From the NCBI GenBank assembly GCA_033239005.1, contig BSQZ01000016.1, positions 1,371,531 through 1,435,530 of the forward strand: 64,000 nucleotides of DNA, written 5' to 3'. The position numbers were made by a program, and so were the translations under genes. This document shows, in pieces, positions 36,530 to 49,731 of this stretch (positions within the stretch are counted from its first letter, which is position 1; each line of letters begins with the position of its first letter). The DNA comes from Lamellibrachia satsuma. Lineage: Eukaryota; Annelida; Polychaeta; Sabellida; Siboglinidae. The notes under the pieces are model-generated. The model searched no databases and was not told the DNA's origin. It worked only from the letters and a program-made list of their open reading frames with translations.

Positions 36530-38460
36530 CTTGCATAATTGCTAGCTCGTGATTACTGAATGAAATGTCATTGATTTGGCCTATTTCACTATTACACTGG
36601 ATTTGCGTTGTTATTCTGCATAAATACCGAGGCATCGTATGTGAACATGTTCAAACTCCACTCATGTTGACAGGTCTCACTGTTGTAGAGTAGTACGCTG
36701 AGTACAGCAGCTCCGTGTTATCTGTGATTGTGGCGACTATAGCGATATTATTTGACCAGACACGTTGCAAAGACGCACAAACACGGTGAAGGCCTGGCCC
36801 ACCCGGATGTGAAGTTCACTGTTTAGATAACGATTGAATAAGATAATGGATTCAATATGGGTGACGTTGTCAACATTTGCCAGTGGGATCCATGCACCTC
36901 CAAATTTGGTAGGTTTGTGTTGGCTCTATGTGGCAGTCTTCTTGATACCAATCACGAGTACACAAAGGTACATGCCGTGATAAACTTATCCAAACCACAT
37001 TATAAAATCTTCTTGTCGAAACGTGTTTTTAAACCCTTTCAAACATTGCATGGCGCCGGTTAGTCAGAAAAAGATCAGCGCTGGAAAAACGAAAAAGCAA
37101 ACCTATGTCTGTAAGTCAGGCAAAGATCCACTCAGCCGAAGATAAGAAAAACAAGTGCATGTATTGCGTAACACGGTTGATGAATTAGCCAACGACAGGG
37201 TGCTGTCACGACACGAAATGCATAATTCAGTTGCCTTTAGTGCATCGTGGTCAGCAACATAGTGAGTAGAATCAACATGACATTCAATTGGCCTCCATGT
37301 GAATTCTTCCAAAACAACGTATGTTGCATTCAACTTTGACAACCGCATTATACAAACAACATTTGACAACACACTTGCAGATTAGGCGCATGAATTGAAG
37401 CACACATTTGTAGGAATATATACAAAGATACATACATCCTCTTCAGCTACTTTAGGCTAGTAGCCTTATGTCTGGATGTGACGTTTATTGTGAGGATATA
37501 AGTGGGCGTCCCTGCAAAAACACCAGTGTATATGTGATATTAAGCAAACGTACATCAACATTACAAAATATTAGTATAAGACGAAAAGAACTACATCGTA
37601 AACACCTTAACTATATATTAATCTCATTGTTCATCATTTTACTCTCCTAGTTTCTGGAACCTCACATCCGATGACGTTTAATGTACACTGCAGGAACTGG
37701 TTATTTATTTAGATACTTTGCACATGTGCCTGCTTGCATTTTACCCAAACCAGTTAGGAATTCACAACTATTTCAAATGACATAATTTCTACCACCTTCT
37801 CGCGTTGTAAAACTATATGCTTTCACTGGTTAGACGTCTGTTGGGTATTCCAAATGTCATGACATTATGAGAATTTGAAGATGTTGGAAAAAAGTGTGAT
37901 GATCAATGACTGCAGCGAGCTGAATGAAAAAAACACAAAAACACTTTGAACATAAAATAACTGTCGGACTTTGTTACATGCAAACGGAAAAATAAGGGAA
38001 ACAGTTGGTTATTAACACGACACACCCAGCAACACTAATCATTATTCCTTGCAAGGTATGGTGGTACGAATAAGCTCATTAACAAGATTAAGCAAAATGG
38101 ACAATCAGTATGTTTGCATACCACAAGTATGTGAGATGGTACAATTTACCGATGGTATACAATGAAGGCTTGCAGAATGTTGGTATGTTATGTTTTTTTC
38201 TGCTCTTGATTGTGTGTACTGCTGATAAGCAAACGACTACGCATGGGTACACAGTACTTATGCTTTTTCACCGCGTTTATCTGCATACTGTTCTGGTAAG
38301 ATATCAAATCAGAAGAAAGAAAATCAGTCCTGATATGTGAGAATATCACTGTTAAATTTCGAATCAAACAACATAAGCACTATCATTCCAAAAACATATT
38401 TGTTTGTATAATATTGTACTTCAACGATAAGTTTTGCTTTACAAACATGTTAAGCTACCA
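36530..38460. repeat. Family D, long copy
   Basis: It aligns with 8860-9960 followed by 18900-19900. The minus-strand coding-like segment is at 37372-37180 (LEEFTWRPIECHVDS). Confidence 0.7.
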
Positions 38461-38474
38461 GGCTTTGTATTGCA

Positions 38475-38625
38475 TAGTGTAGCTGCATTGTGTAGCTCAT
38501 TTGTACCATCTAGCACCATCTTGTACAATTTCTACAAACTCGGACATGTCTTGTTTTAATAACATTAACGGCTGCCAAGACCCAGATAAGAATTTCAGTA
38601 TTTCCAAGCTACTGACACTCATTAT
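38475..38625. repeat. Dispersed 150-bp repeat, copy 2
   Basis: See the copy at 35430. It may overlap the 5' region of gene 2. Confidence 0.6.
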
Positions 38626-38685
38626 CCCCTTTATCCTCCAACTGTCTGTACGGGTCCCTTTTGACATTAATTTAGGTGTCTGAGA

Positions 38686-41600
38686 ATGTGGACTAAAGCC
38701 GCATGGTTGGAGGCTGAGCGTGAGGAAGAAGGAACTGTTCCCACATGTTGGGTTGACCAACAGAAACGGCTGGTCTTCTGGCCACCAGGACATGATGTTG
38801 CAAGAAAAATGAGAGAAAGGACAGCACCGAATGACCAGTGGATGAAATTTCCGCTGATCAAATGCAAGTTCACATCAGGTATGTCTTTGACTACTATATA
38901 AGTATTTTAAAAGAGGCAATTGGGGAGACTGGGGCTAGTTGTAAGACAGGTAAGTTGTACCAATAAAACTACCAAATCAAACTATTTCGCAAAGTAGCAG
39001 TATGTACTTTGTACATCAATAGTTGTAAGCAGGTTGTAAGCATGCACACTTGGCAATAATGCTGATGTATGCATATTTGTTACTCAGATAATAAAAAGGA
39101 ATGCGATCAATATGACTTCACAACCACATCCGAAGTCAGTGATTTGGAGGAGGAACCAAGCAAGAGGAAGCCAAAGAAAAAGCTATACAAGGATTGCGTA
39201 ACTGGTATGTTTAAGATATATAGTAATGCTTAATAGCCATTTTAAATATAAAACTGGTTGTTACTTCGCTAGATTTCTTGTTATTGATTTGTTCTATTTT
39301 ACATTAAGTTGTATTTGGTGTATTTTATTAACTAAATAACAATAATTTAGGAAATTTGTTTGTAAGTAAACACATTTTGCATGTACAAACACAATGTGTT
39401 TAATTTAAATCTTAGGATTTGGACATAGATAGACGAACAGATGAATAATCTTACTTTTGCCATTCCAGATTCTCTCCTTAACGAATCTGATTCCGACCAA
39501 GAGGTTATTCTGAAGAATAGGAACCAAAGTTTTAGTAAGTACATGTAAATGTATATTTGTTGTTTGATTATATTGACGCCCGTAAGGTTTGTGATTGTTC
39601 GGCACAGTAAATGAACCATCCCCAGCATTTGCCAACTATGCGGATGATCTGAATGCATACTAACATTATCATGCTTAAAACACAATGCATTTTATTTCCC
39701 AATTGTTACACAATGAATACTATCTAACTACAAACATTTCTATATGTGTATAATATGTATAGGTCAGTGCAAAAATTTAAAGTTTTTTGTTGCGTGGTTG
39801 TAATATTTGTCAAGTTTCAATATTGATACCTTTCAGGTAAGGCGTCCCTGCCGACACCTCCCATGATGCTGGTACGGTCAGAGACCAAGTCACCAGAACA
39901 AGTTCACTATGGCTCACAAAGTGATTGTTCGGAGTTGCCATCGTGGTCATCATACGACCATGATCACGATAGAAGATGGAATACATCTACCCCCATGAAC
40001 AGAAAAAGGTCACGCTTGCCATCAGCATCTCCATCACAAATGTCGAGATCAAGGTATTCATCTTGCTACCAGATGTGACGATCCATCAACTCTGTAACGC
40101 ACATGGGTGATATAAATGGTAGAATGCAGTATCAAAAGTGTTCTGAAAATGCTGGTATGTTTTAAATGTTGAAAAACCATGGATTTTTTAAGAGAAATTA
40201 GGAAAAAAATAATATATTTTTTGCTATTTCCATATTTTAAATTGTTACAGCTCAAAATGTCAAACATCAACCTCGGTATTTGTCAGTGTTATATATATAA
40301 GCACCTCCATCACTCTGATGAAATATTGTATTTATAGAAATGTCACATTCCTCTTCTTCATAGAGGGAATGATGATTGCGACCGTGATCAATCGTACCGA
40401 AGACGCGTCCATTCACCTGAATTACACAAACGCTACAAGAGGGTGCCTGCATCTCCTTCACCGCAACCATCAAAGTCATCTCGTCACTGCACACCGCGTA
40501 GGTCGAGATCACGGTCCACTTCGTCTCACCATATGTCGTCACCTCAGAGCCAGTCCAGATCATCCCACCAGGTCGCTCACAGTCGGTCTCCTATTGTGAC
40601 ACCGGTCAGGTCAGAACCAAGAGCATCAAGCACCTTGACAGATGACCATGATCAGTCGTACGTACCCCATCAGTGAAGGAAGTAAGTTGCAACTTTGAAA
40701 TGATGCAACAATTATAGTATTGGTCACCCATTATGAAAAGATAATGTAATAACTTAAAACTATTTTTTTTGCATACATGCTATATCTTCTATCTATATGA
40801 TAGCTAGAATCTTAAAACTGATTTAGCCTATCGCAATTTTGGTTCATTTGTGATTTGTGTCCATATATGTAGTGTGTGAAGAGTATATGTAACATCCGCT
40901 GTTAGATCTGGTAAGGATCAAAATAGTGGATACCCAAAATAGTAAACACTGTGTCAGTGCTGATCATGTGCATTATTTTCACTTCAGTAAATGCTTGAAC
41001 AAGCATTAACTAATTTAAAATCGAATTGATTAAGCACTTTTATTGATTATATAATAAAAATTATGGTCCACAGAATTTCAGAAGAGAGTGCTCTTTCTGC
41101 TGGCTCATATCCGGAATGAACTGAGGTACCTTGGGAAAAAGTATGAACCCGATGATTCTCCCTTCCATATTGAGACTGTGTCAAGTATTGACCAGTTTCA
41201 AAATGTGGAGCACAGTGTGTCGGAAAACCCTGAGCAGCAAAAGCTGATGGTATGTTGTGGAGAAATTTTCTAAATCATGCACAAATGAAATGTCTATACC
41301 ACGTGAAGTAAACAAATTCTGCATGAGTAAATTATCACACTGGAGGCAGGCCTACTGCCAAAGAAAGAGGCCTCAAAACAGCGAGAATGCATAAGAAGGG
41401 ACATGAAGTTAGTGAAGACTACCAAAGCAGTGCAGTAGTACAAGACTAGTTGGTCTCAACCTTTTATAAAGGGAGCTGTGGGAATGTTAATGCAGCACAT
41501 ATTAATTGCCATTATTATCCATTACATTAATTGTTTCAGATCACTCAACTGGCAAAGATTGGTGGGATAAATGTGAAGGACAATGCAAGAAAAGTCATGC

Positions 41601-42665
41601 AAAGGTATGCATTAATAGGTCGTGTATTACATTTGTTTTTCAGTTTCTAAGTTAGTTTCCTAAGAATGTATGTTGGGAGCAAGAGGCGTTGTTAGTTTGA
41701 ATAATGGGTGGTGGTGCTAGTACTATTGTATTGAAATATAATTAAATTTTAAATAAATTATGTGGTAGGTTTGTAAAAAGTGCACTCCACTCCCGGTACA
41801 TTTATTTATGGAATAGAAACACTAACATTAGCTTGGTGTATGGAATTATTGGTTTAGCCACTTGGGTCAACATCTTCACTTGTGGTGCATGAACTCTTGT
41901 AGACCTGCAGCTAAAATATGTCTCAGTAATTGGTCACATGATCTTATGCATGTTTGTCTCTTCTTCATCTGCAAGACTTCTTACCAATGACGTGATGGCA
42001 CTGATGAATATGCACGGGAACCGGGGGAAGACCGCATTTGCAAACACGAAGTTGCACGGAATCGTAAAAGGTAGAGAACTGGACTGGCAGACATGATCAG
42101 TTAACTTACTGTTCTGTTTTATCAGAATTGGTGCATTTCTGGTCACTTTATTTAGTGTAATGTGTGCTATTGTGGTGGCTGCTATGATAATGAGTAAATT
42201 GGTAAGCAAAAAATGATAAAAAAAACAAATGCTGTGATCAGTGTACAGTGCATTTTAAAGATTTTTAATTGTGTATTCAATAAAGATTGGCAGTGTTTCT
42301 AAATTTGCCAATATTTTGTTTGTTACCATGGAAAGGGAGTATGGCTGAAACAAGTCCAATTTATTTTTTAGTCAGTAAATTATAGGCTTTTGGCAGAAAA
42401 CAAAAGATGCACCAAACAAATTATCCGGTCTACCTGCCGTGGCCTAGATGAAGCATTGGGTTGACAAATCGAGCAATATTGACATCGCTTACAGTGTAAA
42501 GATTTGTAATCATTCTTTCTATAATTCTTGTGATGAATATTTGTTGCAGCAAATGTCCTGAAGAACCAGACTGGCACAGAAACAGATATCGATTCGGCAG
42601 TCTCTGCGTGCCTGAAGTACGCCCCTGACAGAGTTGGTGGAGGCGGAAGACACAAGACTGGCTAG
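38686..42665 (+). CDS. DUF4806-like protein with a Ser/Arg/His-rich linker
   Basis: Nine-exon model: 38686-38878, 39088-39204, 39469-39534, 39837-40053, 40364-40661, 41082-41249, 41540-41604, 41976-42070 and 42550-42665. All introns are GT-AG, and the joined frame has 444 codons and TAG. Residues 1-64 (AWLEAEREEEGTVPTCWV, then WPP) resemble the N-terminus seen in metazoan DUF4806 proteins. Next come an acidic/basic linker (KRKPKKK), a Ser/Arg/His-rich stretch (about residues 125-295), and a C-terminal DUF4806-like region (VLFLLAHIRNEL, KIGG, RLLTNDVMALMNMHGNRGKTAF). The function of DUF4806 is unknown; a nuclear role is only suggested by composition. The fifth-to-sixth exon join is weak: the frame meets TGA at 40674 just before a strong donor GAA|GTAAGT at 40682, so I used a donor at 40662 and an acceptor at 41080. 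The start may lie further upstream, because the ATG closely follows a possible acceptor. Confidence 0.72.
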
Positions 42666-42800
42666 AGTGCAATGCAGTTTTAGTTTCTCAGTAGTTCTTA
42701 GTAGTTCCTTAAATTATGATTATTATTAACGTTATGTAACACTATGTTTGATTACGTGTTATTTATTATTTCCTTGTGTTCACGAATGTACTTCATGTCG

Positions 42801-42806
42801 AATAAA
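42801..42806 (+). terminator. Polyadenylation signal of the DUF4806-like gene
   Basis: AATAAA lies 136 bases after the stop codon and is followed by a T/G-rich stretch. Confidence 0.6.
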
Positions 42807-43039
42807 ATGTTTCTTGTTTCATAACAAAGTGAATGTCTTTGTTTTGTTTATGCGACCATGCAATTGACTGTTTTGAAAAAAATCAAATTGGTGATCCAAG
42901 TTCTGCTACACAATTTACACATACGCTACAGACCCAATTAAGTATTGCCAAAATACATTGTAATTTATGGAACTAAAAATGTAATAGTTAACTCCTGTTA
43001 AGAATTTAAGTTGATTATAGCGATCTGACGTGACAAAAA

Positions 43040-43860
43040 TTAAATTCAACCAATTTGCTACTTTAGTCACTACGTTGAAACCAGACGTCGATACAACCTG
43101 GAAACCTGACCTTGATACGACTTTAAAATCCAACTAGTTTTCACCATTGCTACGACGTTGATGCCGGGCGTCGATACAACGTAGAAACCCGACGTTGATG
43201 CAACTTTCAAATCCAACTAGTTTTCAACGTTGTCACGACGTTGAAACCAGACGTCGATATAATATAGAAACCTGACGTTGAAACAACTTTCAAATCCAAC
43301 TAGGTTTCAACGTTGTCACGACGTTGAAGCCAGACGTCGATACAACGTAGAAACCTGACGTTGATGCAACTTTCAAATCCAACTAGTTTTCAACGTGGTC
43401 ACGACGTTGAAACCAGACGTCGATACAATGTGGAAACCTGACGTTGAAACAACTTTCAAATCCAACTAGGTTTCAACGTTGTCACGACGTTGAAGCCAGG
43501 CGTCGATACACCGTAGAAACATGACGTTGTGCAACTTTCAAATCCAACTAGTTTTCAACATGGTCACGACGTTGAAACCAGACGTCGATACAATGTGGAA
43601 ACCTGACGTTGAAACAACTTTCAAATCCAACTAGGTTTCAACGTTGTCACGACGTTGAAGCCAGACGTCGATACAACGTAGAAACCTGACGTTGATGCAA
43701 CTTTCAAATCCAACTAGTTGTCAACGTTGTCTCGACGTTACAACCAGACGTCGATACAACGTCGAAACATGACGTAGATACAACTTTCAAATCCAACTAG
43801 TTTCCGACATCGCCACAACGTGGGGCCTGACGTGGAAACATCGTGTTTTCAACGTCATTT
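43040..43860. repeat. 83-bp satellite, about 10 monomers
   Basis: Words like CCAGACGTCGATACAACGT and CAACTTTCAAATCCAACTAG repeat every 82-84 bases. Each monomer holds several ACGTTG/CAACGT inverted pairs. The array ends in TTGCCTGCTGGGG, which looks like an element terminus. Confidence 0.9.
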
Positions 43861-43869
43861 TGCCTGCTG

Positions 43870-45610
<1,741 letters not shown>

Positions 45611-45639
45611 TTCCAAATGTCATGACATAACCACTACAT

Positions 45640-46644
45640 TTACTTTGGTAATGTACTGTGAATAGGTGATCCTTTAACGTTGTACGCAGGTGTTTGGTCT
45701 GGAAAAGACGTTATCAACACAATTTCAAATATATTCCCATTAAATACATCATGGCGAGGTTTGTGCCACAACGCATTTTCATAATATGTCATGTGCACAA
45801 TTACTTTGACCCTTCCAAGAAGGCATTTGGTTTACCCAATCCAAGGAGACCCTATTGGTTTGGGGCGTGACAGCAACAAACACCCAATCTAGGATTGTCC
45901 CAGTTCTTCCAGTTATGCTGAATAGTCTCCTTATTTGTTTGGCCCACTTATTTGATGGGTACTGAAATCGGGTTTCATTAGCACCAGCGGATAAGAAGTG
46001 ACATTCCTCCTGATACGATGCTATAAGTTGGACGGCCCGTGTACTCCAGTTTTAAGAGTTTAGCAACTTACCGTAAATGTGTGGATAATACATATAAATT
46101 TCATAAATGGGTGCCTAGTGGATATGCTCTGGTAGGTGAGAATATGTGATGGCCCTTTTTCAAGAGAATCTCTTTTACTGTTTTGTCGGGCGACGCAGTG
46201 TCGCTCAATAATGCGCATCTGAAATACGGTTGCATTTACACCAGTCTAGACGCGGCGTCCTAGATCTTCACTATCCATTTCTGCCAGACTTGTTTATGCA
46301 GTGCAGAATGACGCGAAGGCTAATTTCTTTATTTGCCTGTTTTTACAGGTACATCTTTTTATTCATTCATTTATCGTTCTGGCTGCGAAGAAGCGCCGCT
46401 GCCTGTGGCTGTCCCACGTACATCGCTTTGTTCGGCAGGTGTTTGTTGTTAAGAGACAGGTAGAAGGCCATACGACAAAGGAAGTTTCTTGTCACAAAAT
46501 GCCAATCAAATCTCGGGACAAAAAGTAGCAAGTTATGAAAATGGGCGCTTGGTGCGGCCTGTGTTCGACTCTACGACGTAGGTGCCATTCTGCACTTCAT
46601 GAACAAGTCTGGCAGAAATGGATAGTGAAGATCTAGGACGCCGG
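45640..46644. repeat. Family E, copy 3, with palindromic end
   Basis: Bases 45640-46310 follow family E in plus orientation. From 46311 to 46644 the sequence is the reverse complement of what follows in copy 1 (565-800), ending in a second, inverted copy of the shared arm at 46588-46644. Confidence 0.7.
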
Positions 46645-46649
46645 ACACA

Positions 46650-46812
<163 letters not shown>

Positions 46813-46899
46813 TTTTTCGGTTAAGAAATTACATACCTACGGATACGATGTCACAAGCTGCACGGACAGCCCATATTCTCAAGACTTACGAATTTGCAC

Positions 46900-47820
46900 G
46901 TGAATAATGCAGTTCAATTCAACTAACTAATGGGTGCCTAGTCCATATGCTCTGGTAGCTGAGAATGTGTAAATTTACTTTTTGAGTTTCTTGCCCCGTT
47001 TTTATGATCAATGGCTACAGCGAGCCGAAAGAAAAGTACACACATCACCATTTAAAAAAGTAACCGTCGGACTTCATTACATGCAAACGAAAAAATAAAG
47101 AAAACAATTGGCTATTAACTCAACAATGCTAATAATTATTTTATTGTGTGGTGGTTCGAATAAGTTCATTAACCAAATTAAGCACAATGGATAATCAGCA
47201 TGTATCGATACCATAAGAATGTGAGATGGGACAATGTATCATTGGTATATTATGAGCGCTTGCATTTTATGCTTTCTTCTGCCCTTGTTTGCATATACTG
47301 ATAAGCAAACGACTACACGTGGGTATACATTACATTTGTTAAGCGTTGTCACCGCGTTTATCTACATACTCTACTAGTAGGCTTCCAAATCCGACACAAA
47401 AAAAATCAGTCCTGTTATGTGAGAATATCATCCTTAAATTGCGAATAAAACAATATAAGCATTACTATGCTAAACAAATATATTATTAAATTATATTGTA
47501 CTTCAACCAGATGCTTGGCTCTAAAACCATATAAAGCGGTGAGGCTCTGTAGCGTGTTCCAATTAATCGTTTTCATCGATGATTGATTGGTTTATGGTTC
47601 GATCACGAAACATTCCATGTAACTACTTGTTTGCGTACAGGGACTTCGCTATATCTTACAATGTTTTACACTGTTTTGACGTCGGTTGGGTATTCCAAAT
47701 GTCATGGCATTATGAGAGTTTGAAGATTTGTGATGATCAATGGCTACAGCGAGCTGAATAAAAATAACTCACATAAAAACTTTGAAAAGTAACTGTCTGA
47801 TTTCGTTTCATGGAAACGGA
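46900..47820. repeat. Fragments of families E and D
   Basis: Bases 46905-46985 match family E (AATGGGTGCCTAGT...CTGAGAAT). Bases 46990-47580 and 47640-47820 match the family D downstream part. Confidence 0.55.
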
Positions 47821-47894
47821 AAAATAATTATACACATGTTTTTTAACTCGGCAAATACAATTCCAACCGTTTTTCTTTGCGTGGAATTGTGGCT

Positions 47895-48330
47895 CAATAA
47901 CGAACAAATGCTGGAAAGTATCTGGCATAATTTATCCTGTCATATGTTGCCAACCATTGCATCATTTCTAGCAAACACTGAATGTGCAAGTTCCAACCAG
48001 CCCCTCTGGTGGACCGAATAAATTCCAACAGAAGATATACAATATCAATGTATGATGACCAGAACTTTCCATTTGGTCGAGGTGATGAGCAAAACTCTGT
48101 GAAACGCTACAGACGTCTACAGACGTGCATTCAGTTTGGACGTGGATTCTGTGTCACTTGATCGATAGTTCTTGCGAAAGAGACCAAGTCTGGAGGTGGT
48201 TCTTGTCCTGTGTTCCACTGCAGAAAAATAGCCAAATGAAGTCGACCAATGGTTTTTGTCGCCCTGTGTGGGCGATTGCTTATACACTCATAATAAATGT
48301 CGTTTTTGTATAATGTTTGGAAGTTATTAA
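47895..48330 (-). pseudogene. Mobile-element-like coding relic, copy 1
   Basis: It aligns with 51425-51850. On the minus strand the segment RPHRATKTIGRLHLAIF is followed by QWNTGQEPPPDLVS and, after frame breaks, the LEFIRSTREAGWN-type helical segment. It is broken by stops. The family is not named here; see the second copy. Confidence 0.5.
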
Positions 48331-49230
48331 CCTATAGCTTATATATTTAGAATGGGGGAATGCAACCAACTCTTGTTTTAAGTGTGAAATTTCTTTTGGA
48401 AATCAACCCCAGGACTGACCTCTTAATATTTTGATGACGTTACTAGATACCTAAATAGTGAATGTTGACATGGTTATTTCGACATATCCAAAGTTGTGTT
48501 CACCTTTGTATAAATTGTCATGTTCTTACCGAGGCGATTTCACCAGTACTAATTACGTGGGATGACGTCATCGTACATTGTACACAGAGACGAGGGCAAT
48601 CACGAACTTCCTCAGGTGTACGATGACGTCATCTGACGTAATTAATATCGATGAAGTTGCCTTGATAAAAATACGACAATCTTTACAACATTAAAAAGAA
48701 GTCATGTCAAGTAACCATTTCAACATCAAATCGAACTATCCAGCATTACTTATGCAACGGAACAGCGATTGTTTCGTGTGTACTGAGAAGCGTGCAATAG
48801 ACAGCTAAAGGGTGGCCGTCTTCAGCGTTGCTACAAGATACAAATATGTGCTAACTGAACGGAATGTGTTACGAAATACACGCCACCTGTTTCATGTCAT
48901 GTAGCAAACGTATAATGGCCGCCGCCGATCATAGATCATATGCAAGTCCCCCTGCGCTTGACGTCACACCTCATAATTCACAATTATTTCACCAACGTAC
49001 ACTCCTACTGTGTTTTTTTATCTCACAAATGTTGATGAAATACCGTATGACCGTAATTTACTAAAACTTCTTATGTACACTCGGCGCTCAATATCCCCCT
49101 GATCAAAATCTCCATAGAAACAAGTTCCCAATCCAAATGCATATAATAGTTATTAATGTATAACTATCTACATCAATATGTTTTGAAATATGTTTTGAAA
49201 CTAAATTTTGTTTGTATGTTTATTATATGC
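48330..49230. other. Unassigned sequence with an inverted repeat and a dispersed repeat
   Basis: It contains the inverted repeat at 48550-48644 and the dispersed repeat at 48880-49170, which matches 28290-28650 in reverse. No gene recognised. Confidence 0.4.
48550..48644. repeat. Inverted repeat with two CRE-type palindromes
   Basis: The arms at 48550-48576 and 48618-48644 are 27 bp with two mismatches; each contains GATGACGTCATC. The spacer is 41 bp. Confidence 0.8.
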
Positions 49231-49410
49231 AGTTCCGACACCCTTTGTGTATCTATCCGTGAAAACTAACATTACGTCCTAAAACATGCTGTGACGTATG
49301 AAGATGCATGATTGATTCATACACAATTGTATAAATACAGAGACTTTTTACAGTCTACGCTACCACTGGCTTCAGTCGAATATCTGACGGTCGTTGTCTG
49401 CAAGGTATGT
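49230..49410 (+). promoter_or_regulatory. Detached promoter and first exon resembling the cysteine-rich gene
   Basis: This block matches 20855-21040: the same upstream words, TATAAATA at 49330-49337, the TTCAGTCGA segment and a GT donor at 49405. No signal-peptide or module exon follows before the 1.6-kb repeat begins at 49731. It may be a remnant or the 5' end of a gene whose body was lost. Confidence 0.5.
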
Positions 49411-49689
49411 CAGACTTTTACTTAGTTTTTTTTCTTCTAGATGGGTTGTCGCTTGCTGTAACCACATGTGACCATTATTTTACACAAATATATAACACTG
49501 ACAACACATATCATTCAAAAAATCGTTAGGCCTTTTTCCAGATGTTGCATACAACCACGTAGGACAACTTTAGACGTACTGGTCATAGGGCATAACCACG
49601 CGTATTGGTTGTCCGCGTTCGTAGTGTCTTCCTATTTATTCGAAGACTTGGAAAGATTAAGTCACAAATCTACGATACGATGTATGGAT

Positions 49690-49731
49690 CGAAGGGAAGC
49701 GACCGACCGACCGACCGACCGACCGACCGAC
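49690..49731. repeat. Short (CCGA)n tract
   Basis: About seven CCGA units directly at the left border of the 1.6-kb element copy. Confidence 0.9.
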
